Assembly: GCA_963971225.1 (NCBI GenBank) | Contig: OZ020269.1 | Coordinates: 108,571,486-108,635,485 of the forward strand | Direction: 5' to 3' | DNA from: Melieria omissa | Lineage: Eukaryota > Arthropoda > Insecta > Diptera > Ulidiidae | DNA length: 64,000 nt | Shown here: positions 36,001 through 48,000 of the stretch, in pieces | How positions within the stretch are numbered: the stretch's first letter is position 1 | Layout: each line of letters begins with the position of its first letter | Notes under the pieces: generated by a model | Database searches by the model: none | The model's input: the letters and a program-made list of their open reading frames with translations, nothing else | Told to the model about the DNA's origin: nothing | Program-made: the position numbers and the translations under genes

Positions 36001-39000
36001 AAGTACCCGAGATGCCGTACGCCCTGAAGGTACTGGACAAATCTGGCCGCTCCGTGCAGCTGAGCTGGGCCCAACCCTACGATGGCAACTCCCCACTCAT
36101 ACGTTACATCATTGAATTCAAACGATCGCGCGCCTCTTGGGATGAGATCGACCGCGTCATGGTGCCCGGCCACACCACTGAAGCACAAGTTCAAAAGCTG
36201 AGCCCAGCCACCACCTACAACATACGCATCGTCGCCGAGAACGCCATTGGAACCTCGCAGTCGTCGGAAGCTGTCACCATCATTACCGCCGAGGAGGCGC
36301 CCTCTGGCAAGCCACAGAACATCAAAGTCGAACCAGTCAACCAGACCACACTGCGCGTGACCTGGAAGCCACCAGCGCGCTCCGAATGGAATGGCGAAAT
36401 TCTGGGCTACTACGTCGGCTACAAACTCTCCAACACCAACTCGTCGTATGTCTTCGAAACCGTCAACTTCCTGACCGAAGAGGGCAAAGAGCACAACTTG
36501 GAATTGAACAACCTGCGCGTCTACACCCAGTACTCGGTGGTGATTCAGGCCTTCAACAAGATCGGCGCCGGCCCGCTGAGCGACGAGGAGAAGCAATTCA
36601 CTGCCGAGGGCACACCCAGCCAGCCACCGAGCGACACTGCCTGCACCACATTGACCTCACAGACCATTCGTGTCAGCTGGGTGAGCCCGCCACTCGAATC
36701 GGCCAACGGTGTGATCAAGACCTACAAGGTGGTGTATGCGCCCAGCGATGAGTGGTATGGTGAGTATTGGAATTGCGAGTGAAGAGTTTGTGGGTGTAGA
36801 AGTGATTTGAACATATTTGCTTACAGACGATACCAAGCGTCACTACAAGAAGACTGCCTCCTCCGACACCGTCTTACATGGTCTGAAGAAGTACACAAAC
36901 TACACAATGCAAGTGCTGGCCACCACCGCTGGCGGCGATGGAGTACGCAGCGCACCTATTCACTGTCAAACCGAACCCGACGGTAACTAAATGCTGAGTT
37001 TTGTTAGAAATAGTTTTTCAGTTTCCCGGTGAATTATTAAATCGAAACTTGGCATGAACAAAGTTAGTTAAGAATTTAGTTGACAATGTCTCTTTCTGTC
37101 CACAGTTCCTGAAGCGCCCACCGATGTCAAGGCTCTGGTTATGGGTCAATCTGCGATTTTGGTTTCATGGCGTCCACCAGCACAACCCAACGGCATCATT
37201 CAACAGTACACTGTTTACTCCAAGGTCGAAGGCGCCGAAGGAGAACCCAAGAGCCAGAAGATACCAAACTACCAAATGAGCTACGAGGCCACCGAATTGG
37301 AAAAGAACAAACCCTTCGAATTCTGGGTCACCGCCAGCACCAACATTGGCGAGGGCCAGCCCTCAAAGAGCATTGTGGCCATGCCCAGCGATCAGGTGCC
37401 CGCCAAGATTGCCTCCTTCGATGACACTTTCACTGCCACCTTCAAGGAAGACGCCAAAATGCCCTGCCTGGCTGTCGGTTCACCGCAACCGGAGATTACC
37501 TGGAAGATTAAGGGCGTCGAGTTCACCGGCAACGATCGCATGCGTGTGCTGCCCGATGGCTCGTTGCTGATCAAATCCGTGAATCGCCAAGATGCCGGTG
37601 ACTATTCGTGCCATGCTGAGAACTCGATTGCCAAGGATTCCATTACGCACAAGCTGATTGTGTTGGCGCCACCACAGTCGCCTCAGGTTACGTTATCCGC
37701 CACCACCACCGACTCCCTGACTGTGAAACTAAAACCACATAACGGCGATACAGCACCACTGCACGGCTACACACTGCATTACAAACCAGGTTCGATTGAT
37801 TCGTGGTGGCTTTGGAAGTTATTTTGTTAAAGTTAATATTTTGATTTATAGAATTTGGCGAATGGGAAACTGCTGAGGTCTCGGTAGATGCACAAAAGTA
37901 CGCCATCGACAATTTGCTCTGTGGCTCTCGCTATCAGGTCTACGCTACCGGTTTCAACAAGTGAGTACTTTCGCCTCTCTACAGGTTCAAATGAGTAATG
38001 TTTGCAAATTTCGTATCTCAGCATTGGCGCTGGCGAAGCTTCCGACATACTGAACACGCGCACAAAAGGTTACAAACCCAAACTGCCAGAAAAATCGCGC
38101 TTCATTGAAGTGTCATCCAACTCGGTGTCGCTGCATTTCAAGGCCTGGAAGGATGGCGGTTGTCCCATGTCCCATTTTGTGGTAGAAAACAAAAAGCGGT
38201 AAGACCGAAAGCTGACTAAATGCAATCAAAGAAAAGTAGTTACATTTTATTTTACTTGTTCAGCGATCAAATCGAGTGGAATCAAATTTCCAACAATGTT
38301 AAGCCCGACAACAACTATGTAGTTCTGGATTTGGAGCCCGCTACCTTGTATAACTTGCGCATAACGGCGCACAACTCTGCCGGCTTCACTGTTGCCGAGT
38401 ACGACTTTGCCACGTTGACTGTCACCGGAGGTATTTACATTCAGTTTTCCAATTTGCATACTGTACATATTTGATTACATGCGCATAGTGCATTGAGAAA
38501 TTAAACCAAATAATTTCACATTGCTTTTGTACATACGAACTACGTAAGAAGTTGACAATGCTGTGAGAAAATGCCAACAGTCTTAAATTAGTTAAAGAAC
38601 ATACATTTTACTGATGTAGAGGTCTTGGCGTGTTCCTCTTGATACGCCCAGACTTTGGGTATTCCGCCATTTGACTGTCAATCTCCACAGCATTGTCCGT
38701 ATACAAATAACAAAAACGGAGTTTAGTTTGTGGATATGAATTGAACGAAATTAGCTACACCTGCTTTTTTGTCAAACACAAATCAAGCAAGTGAATGTTT
38801 GACTAGCAAATTGATTGCTTTTTATGCCAGCAATTTTCAGTTGACTTTCAGTTTCATTTCAGAGCACCACGTTTTACCCATTTTAGTTTCAAAGCTTGTT
38901 CGATTATCTGCTATGATTTGTATATAATTTATTCATAGAGCTTTTTGGCTTGTTGTAAAGATTTTCATTTCAATGTGATTTTCGTTTCTACAGCAATTGG

Positions 39001-42000
39001 CGCCATTTCTCGGTCAAGTGCATTTTATGTTCTGAGTAAAAATCACCCGAAATGTAACTGTAATTTGTATGCATTTCGATAAATATTGCAATGGCAACCG
39101 CTGTTTAAAGTTAACCAGAAAAACTCAAGCAAACTGTAAACGTATGTGTATTTTTTATTGCATAAATGCAATTTGTTTTTTCCCACCATTATTGCTACCA
39201 AGAAAATGAAACCACAACCACCATTAACTACCACCACCATCACACCGAAAGTATAGCAAAAGAGTAAAGTATCTGGAATAGCATTTTTGTAGTTGATATG
39301 ACAAAATTCCAATTACTCATGTTTGTTGTTTTCATTTCATCACACCTCATTTCATAGTACATACATCTTTATGTAGGAACATTTTGTTGGAAGTAACTTA
39401 AACATTTTCAGTTTACAGTGTGTGTTTTTATTTGAACCAAGTAAATATGTGTGTGTGTGTATGTTTATATACTATAGTGCCACCACTCCACTCAAATCCA
39501 ATTGCAGGCAATGTGCAGTAAATGCGCTTTACAAAGTACCTACAGAAATGTACTGCCAACTAGTTAGAGATTTTGTATAAAGCAAAAAACATAAAGTGAC
39601 TCAAAAATGCTTACAACATTACCTTCTAAGGGCAATGCATCAATGTACAAAATCCCTAAAATCCTTCCTGTCAGTGTTGCACGCATTGCTCACATGTAAA
39701 ATACAATTACTCGCCGCAAAGTGTGACAAAATGGCAATTGATTTCTCAGTACCACTTTGCATGAACAAGAACGCACAATTAGTGCTCTTACTACTGCAGA
39801 GCATTCTTTGGCTGACCTTCGTAAAAGCTTCTTAGGTGAGCATTAGCTGGTCTTGGCAGCCTTTGCTTTGGTGGAAATCAATTCGAAATGAAAAATTCTC
39901 AAAATTCTAGCATAAGCTCACACACTGTTTTGTAGTTAAACTTGGTTTAGATAACTGTACACAATATGCCAAATTATTAACTTATTATTGGTTTAAACAA
40001 TTTTAACTGAGTTGTATGCATTTTATGGTTTCATTATTGTTCGTAAACATAAACCAAACATTTCACAAATATTTTCTCACTCAAATTTAGCATTGAATTA
40101 TTTTGCAAATGCAACTAAAAGTATGAATTAAATTCTCAAATGGGGTCAAGCGCGTCTTACGTGAATACTTTGTTCAGTACGAGAAAACAATGAATAAAAG
40201 TCAAACAGGAGGAAAGATTATGCCTGCAACAACCAAAGTGCTGCTTCTTCTACTTCTACTACATCATTCGCATTGCTCATCAACAAATTTATTCCAATCT
40301 TAAATTACTTAAAAACAAGTACATGAGTTTATTTCGTTTTTCGATTCGTTTGAATTTGAATTTTTCGATTCGATTTGAATTTAGTTGACATTAGTTTACA
40401 TACAGCATACCATTACATATCATTACATTTGTTTGTATAAAGTCATAAGCATTTAAACTATTAATTAAACAATAACAAAGTTGAATTGAACGTTTAATCA
40501 ATTAAAATATTGCATTACATTTATCACATAGTCAAACTTAAGGAATGTTGTTCAAGTTTACCGAATTACTTAGGTCGTTTCGTTTCAATTGAATCGCATA
40601 AACTTCACTTAAACATACCAGTTCAAGTTAACGCTGTTATTTGCTTCAATTTAAATTAGTTTTAATTCAATTAATACAATTAAATAATTTAACTTAGTTT
40701 GAACTCTACATAACTAGTAAACGTAACTTAGTGAACGAGTGTATATGGTTAAAAACAAATTGCATTTAAATGAAAACACAATTGAGTTAAAGAATCAGAG
40801 TGTTGAACCATAGAGTAAATTTTGTCGCAAACTGCGAACGACGTAAATTTCGAAGCGTTGAACAGAGCTGCCGGAGGACATGGCAATCAAGTGTGATACG
40901 AGTACATTCGACAGGAAATTCCATTCATATTTTCTGTCGCAATTTCTCGCCCAAATGTTCCCTGATCGCAACTCTGCTGCAAAGTTTCGGACGCACGCCT
41001 CGAAATTGCAGTTCGTTTCGCTTTTGCGCGTTCAAGCCAATCGCCACGAATGGCTCTGCCAGCTTTTCCTTTAGCTCTGCCACAAATGTTAATACACTAA
41101 GTAATCTTAAGCCGTTCTCTCCAACTAACTAATATGCTCTACTTTAACACTAGCGTGCCTGTGTTTGTTTTGTTTTTGTGTGCACGGCCATTGCCGCATA
41201 CAGTTCGTACGTTTTACTCAAACTCTACTTCACTTTTAACGTTCTCTCTCTCTCGCTCTACTTGCTCTGTTCCATAATTGTGCAGTGGATTGTTTCGTTT
41301 CTCAGTTTCGTTTCTTTCAATTTCGAAAATAGCTTTTGTATATTTGTATATGAATACTCTTAACGTACAAGGTACAAAGGTAATGCTCGAAATTTTCGAA
41401 ATATATAAAATCGAAAACCAACTAACAGTATTCGCAACGCATTAAAACGAAATAAACCTAACAATTAACCTCAAGCAATAACAATAATCGATGAATCAAT
41501 TGAACACGACAAAACAATCAAGCGAAAATAATCCAAATCGAAATTGAAATCAACAAACACAAATTGCCTTCACCTTTGGTTGTTACAGGAACAATCGCCC
41601 CTTCGCGTGATTTGCCCGAATTAACGGCCGAGGATACGTTACGCATCATACTTTCGAACTTAAATTTAGTTGTACCGGTGGTAGCGGCTCTGCTCGTTAT
41701 AATCATAGCGATAATTGTTATTTGTATTCTGCGTAGCAAAGGCAATCATCACAAAGGTATATATCAGTGTAATATTAACCCAGAACTTCCCTTTTTTCGT
41801 TTCTTTTCATCTCTCTTCGATTTTCTTGCTCACTCTTACGCGCTTATGCGAACGAAAATATTCAACAAAAAAAAAAAACCAACAACTTTTTGCGTTCGTT
41901 TTATGTTCATTTCTTACAATCACTCGATTCGAAATCATACAAACAACAACAAAAAAATTATAATTACAAAAATATGCCAAAAAAAAAATATCTAAAAATA

Positions 42001-45000
42001 TGCATGCCAAAAAATGTGTTTAAATGTTTGGCTTGTCAATTAAACTCAATTGAATACTAAAAAATTTCGTAATTTCAAAAAATTAACTTTTCGATTTTCG
42101 AATTACTAAATTGGAATTTCGAAAATTCGTACAAACGCAAATATGCATGCCTTGTGTTTGTTTGTAAAAATCCACTGAATACACAACACAAAAACGAACG
42201 ACTGATGAACGCAATGGTTTGTATGAAACAACAACATCAGGCACCATAGCGCCGCTAGACGACGGTCATGGCGCGGGCAACCTGAACACGCGCATCCGCC
42301 TGCCCGCCTGGATGCCCGAATGGTTAGATCTCAACTTCATGGTGCCTCTCATAGCCACTGTGATCGTTGTCGCGGTGGGTATACTAGTTGTATGTGTAGC
42401 GCTTTCCAGACGCCGTGCCGACGACCTGCGAGGCGGACAAAAGGATGTCTACTGTATGTTCTTCATATGCCCTTCTAACTACTTCTCTACACTTCTTTGC
42501 GTACATTTTCAATCGCATTGACCTGTGTTCATACTTACAGTACATTATTTCAGTGAACAAATTCTTAGTCTTAATTTTCGAATTTTATTTCTGTTTTCGA
42601 ATTCGTATCATGAGTGCAAAACTAACGCAAGAACCAGCAGATCCATAATTTCAGAGTTTTATTATTGAAATTTACTGAGATGTTTTGTTAATAGTCTGAC
42701 GCTCTTCAGTACAGTTTTCTATTTATTGTATATTTTTGTATTTATTTATTTATATAGTCTTCAAGTTATTATCTCTCAGACAAGATCAATTTAAGCTTAA
42801 AGTTGAGAATTTTCGAATTTCATTATCTTTTTAATTATTTAAATTAAGTGCTAGTGACGCTTTTTAGTACATTTATTTTTACTTTTCTATTTACTGTACT
42901 TTTTTTTAATTATTTACAGTCTGTTTACTAAAAAAAGATCATCTGTTACACCCTGTGTAACGATGACACATGTGAAGTTTGAGAATTCAATTTTATACAA
43001 ATTTTGCGAAAGCTTTAGTTATTTGAGCTGTTTTTGCAATGAATGCCATTTAGAAAAGACGGTTTGAAGCGTACTTCTTGACAAAGCATCCGCAGGGACC
43101 AAAATGGACCATAGAGCAGGCAGCCAAGTATATGGTGGCGATGCGTACTTTTGTTACGAGATGGTCTAACCGCTGCGAGTTGACTGGAAATGTTGACGAC
43201 GAACTAGGCAGAGGTCCTAAACGGAAGACTTCGGTGCAGGACGATAAGGCAGTGGCCAATGTTTTTTTTGAAATATCCTTCAATGACCTTAAGAGGAGCG
43301 CAAAAAAAACTTACCGATCGTGGAATAGATATATCACTGAATACGATAAGAAACAGACTTAAGGAAAAAACATCGTGTACAATAGTGTACGGAACAAACC
43401 TCTATTATCACAAAAACATATAGAAAAACGCTTGCACTGGGCAAAGGAAAATATGAATCGTGACTGGACTAAAATAATTTTCACCGATGAATCTCCTTTT
43501 TGGTTAAACAAGGGAATGAAACGTGTTTGGTCAGAAAAAGGTGTTCAAATTGTGCAAAGAACGGTTAAACACCCAGCAAAGGTCCATGTTTATGGCTGTT
43601 TTTCAGCAAAGGGTTTTGGAGTTTTGACATGCTTTACTGAAAACTTGAACGCACCAAAAATGTTAAAACTTTACCAAAATGGCTTTTTACCATCTGCATG
43701 GAAGCTGTATGGAAAAAATAATCGCACCTGGGTACTGCAGGAGGACAACGATCCAAAACATCGAAGTCACCTATGAACTGAGTGGAAAGAAAAAACGATA
43801 TCGAAACGATGGATTGGCCATCTCAGTCCCACGATGCAAATCCAATCGAAAATGTTTGGGCTCTAATGAAGCAGAAAATTGCCAAAAAAATTTTGTCAAC
43901 AACAAAACAGTTAAAAACTGCACTGAAAAAAAATATGGAGACGTTTTTCATTGACGTATGCATAGAATTTAGCAGCAAGTTGTAGTGAGCGAAGATGTCA
44001 CGCTATTTTAGATAGTAATGGTGATTGGACGAACTATTCATTTATATTCAAAATATACGTCCGATACAAATTTTAAGAAAATAATAATTTAAAAACAAAA
44101 AAGTTATTTATTTTCTTTTTATGGCTGATCGTTATTTAGTGATCAGACTGTATTTATATGATATTATCTTGCAGACAAGATCAATAAAACAATTGACAAT
44201 TTTTTTAAGTGTTATTTTTGGAGTTTATTTCAATGTCCTGAAATTTAGGTCTTCAAATATACTTAACATATTCAAATTTCATTCTCTTTTTAATTATTGA
44301 AATTAAAAGCTATTTAAATAGTAAAAAATTCTATTAATTTTATTAAATTTAATTACTATTTGCCATCGTTGTTTCTGCTTAGTTTTGCAATTCATACCGT
44401 TTGAAATTTACAATGCGTGGTCACTCAAAAAATCGGTAACTTTGCTGTTGTAAATATGTGTACGTATATTTAAATGATGATATTTACTTTGATTGACCCA
44501 ATATACACTTGTATATAAAACATACCTAATAACCAGTAAGCATGATATCCGATATCCTCGCGCAACGATGCACACACCAAAATATTATAAAACAAAACAT
44601 AAAACACAAGTATACCAACACATAGCGGCCACATACCTAAAGATAAAAGTACATTGAGCTGCAAAAGAGCTCAGTCTCCACATAGCCAATACTCTTCATA
44701 TTCCAATATACTGCTGGATACATTTTTCCACACTCACAGCTACACCGACCCAATACTCATTACATGCTGTGCCGTCGATATTCTATCCATCTAAAAAAAA
44801 ACAATATGTAATATGTATGTACCTCATGTTTATGTGTAAATTTGCATTCCAGTAGTTTACACCAATCTTTACTCGCTCCCATCAATTCTCTATACTCGAA
44901 TCCCCATCCAACATCTCATCAATTGATTGGAAAAGTATTTAAATTTTTTGCGATATACAGATATATCAGCATCGATTAATAGTGAACTTGTGAAATGGCT

Positions 45001-48000
45001 TGAAGAAAATTTATAAAGTAACTAATAAAACTAATAAAATAATACACTACTTACTACAAGTTCCTAGTCTCAGTTAAACGTTTGTTTGGTGTCTTGCAAG
45101 CAAACAGCATTAAACATATTTCCCAAATGTTCACTACGAATAAATGCTGATAAATCAATTCTATCATCCTAAACTTATATCCATAGACAAAAATTGTATT
45201 TTTTCTCTAAACAAGTCAAAGTATTTTGGCATATTTAATATATCAAAATTCTAGCAACTCTAGAAGTATCCTGTTCAAAAAATCGTAGCAAATCCCCCTC
45301 GCTAATTTGAACTGCGCCAACCCCCCAACTGTAATCCCCTCTGTTCTATCTGTATTTAAACTACTAACCTACCAGCTATCTCAACTTAATATTCATAGCA
45401 TAGACGTTTGTTGTCCACATCACAATACCCCACACACTGATTTGCTTCCGGCATTATTTACAGTTCTCCTCACGCTCCACTTCTGTCGCCCCACCGCCGC
45501 TCTATTGAGTTTTTAATCATTTCGAATTCTTCTGTTTTACGTTATTCCCTCAACTTACTTTCTTAAAGAATCTGAAAAACCAAACACACTAAGATGCTTT
45601 TCTCCAAAAATCATATAACCAGAAAAGACTATATCGCAAAAAGTCGGCTGCATTTTGCAGCTCGTTCAAATCGAAATTCTCGCATCATAAATCATCCATT
45701 CATGAATTTCCTCGTACTACTCGTATGTTGGTATATTTTTGGTAATCATAGATAATATTTTGGTAAGCCTCTCACTTTGCATTGTATCTTTTGGCTTATT
45801 GTAACGTAAATGTACTTTGAACATTCGAACACTTATCGTATTGAAACTGTTGCACCACCTCTCCACCAACGCTCTTGCAAGCCAGTTGTTTTTTCTGAGT
45901 GACACATTTCGCAATCTAACGAAGGCAGCATTTCGAGGCAATCTTAATGCTCGTTGCACGCGTTGAATAAACGTCGAGAAAAGTGAAAAGTTCAAAGGAT
46001 TGCGAACCCGGGTGCTAACGAATTGACAAAACAGAAGTAAAGTAAGAAACTGATTTTTCCAATAAATAAGTAACGGTAATGCAGTGCAGAGCACATTGCA
46101 ACTAGCGGTAAAAGCATCTTCAGTACCCACATATTGAGCTAGCGATATCGTATATTAATTCTAGACGATGTAGTTTACAATCAGACCATGGGACCTGGCG
46201 CCACGCTGGACAAACGCCGGCCGGACCTGCGCGACGAGCTGGGCTACATTGCGCCGCCGAACCGCAAGCTGCCGCCCGTGCCCGGCTCCAACTACAACAC
46301 CTGCGACCGGATTAAGCGAGGTACAGTGATAAGTAAGCATCTAAATCTCATTACAACATTTATTAATGCCAGCCGTATGGTTTCTGCTCCCCCTTGGTTT
46401 CGTTACTTGCTTTGCAAATGTTTGCGCCGCCACAACTAAGCGAACGCCCAATGAAACGTTGAGCGTGCGCTAAGGACAGCAATGAGTGAAGCGGCAACTG
46501 TTGTTGTTGTTGTTGAGCCCACTAAGCTTACACCAGACGCTGACCTAAATTGAGCTTTTGCTGAAAGTCACTTGAATTTGAATTTCAAGTCGAATCGTAG
46601 ACATGCTTTCTTTGAAATATCTGAGAGTTTCACCTTTGAAATTTTATTAAAGTCCGTTTTGGTAAAAGAAATTATGCATGCTGTATAAATGTTGTAGAAA
46701 ATTTAGATGAATATAAAAAAACTGCTTTTCTATGGACGTGACAACTGATAAAAACTATTAAAAAACCATAAAGTGAAATTTGATAAGATTCTTTTGTATG
46801 TTTTGAACATAAAATTCACATTGCCTTATCAGTTGTTGTGTCCATATCGCTTTGGCCTCTTTACGCTTTTAGTTTGTAGCTAAAATTGATTTTATTCTTT
46901 AATTTCTCCTCAAACAAACAAACCAACTCCCCACTACACCATAAAACGGCAACTGCCCACCATTGGGTTCTCTGTATTCCGTTTGCTTGGTGTTGTTGTG
47001 TTTTTTACAAATCAAAATCAAATATGTTTGAATCACTACACACACACACATCCGCACAAATGAAATACCCATCACCATCACCAATACGAATGTACAAAAT
47101 GTTTGATTTTCTGTGTCGTGGCTGCACGGTCTCGCAATCCAGCAGGCCGTAGCATTCGTTCGCCACACTCGACTTGGGATCCGAGACGTCCAAATTTGTA
47201 CGAAGAACTGAAACCACCACCGGTGCCATTGCACGGCAATCACTATAGTCCCGATGGTGTGCAGTGTCACTTCAGACATCCAGGTAGGCGAGCGTTATGC
47301 AGGTTGATTTATTTATTTATTTTTGTCATCATTTTCACTTTAATTACTGTATTAACCATTACAATTGTTCAACTTGAGTTTCACTACTTCACACTAACCG
47401 CTGTCCGCAACTAACTTCTCGGATAACTAGTTATGAACAACTATAACATTGGTACAATGGACGGTTTATTTCCAATATCTGGGAAACCGAATGCTTTACT
47501 AACACCTAACATGTGTCGACTTTAGGCCGCTGCTACCTCGAAAAGAGCCGAAAGAAAGTACAGTGGTTTCTGAAAGAAACATTTTACTTTTAATATTTTT
47601 GGAGTTAGCTGACAGATAGAACCAGGGGTCGGACGTCGCCTCAGACTCACAGTCCAACGTACTAACCAGCTGAAGCACGGCTCCTAACAGTTTCCGAAAC
47701 ATGTAACTTCAAAGACCTGACAAACGCGACATGTTTATATTAAAAAAAGTGTTCTTGAGTTTTCAATTTTGTTTGAGTTAATTTGATAAAAAATAGTCTT
47801 TAACCATTAACCAGCTCTTCGATTACCAATCTAACAACTACTAACTGTAAGTAAAAAGTAAACAATTGGGCTGCTAGTATTTCGCTCATTGCCATTTTGC
47901 ATTTTGCATATTTCATCACTGCACGCTTTGCACATCACAACACCAGACACTGTCACAAACCAAATACCCACCAAAACGCCCCCAACTCACTGACATTACT

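Larger units (their letters stand above)
42454..46164 (+). other. Dscam1: intron 17, containing a Tc1-like element
   Basis: 3.7 kb. A Tc1-like element occupies 42917-44150. Its flanks (42768-42850 and 44163-44310) share similar text around CAGACAAGATCAAT and TTTCATTATCTTTTTAATTATT, a degenerate direct repeat. Nothing else was recognised. Confidence 0.7.

Noticed and set aside
35397..36596. 399-codon minus-strand open frame opposite exons 10 and 11
   Set aside because: It is the antisense of GC-rich conserved coding exons and shows no protein motif of its own.
45307..46130. Short open frames in the right part of intron 17
   Set aside because: They have no motifs, no splice logic, and a composition like the surrounding AT-rich intron.
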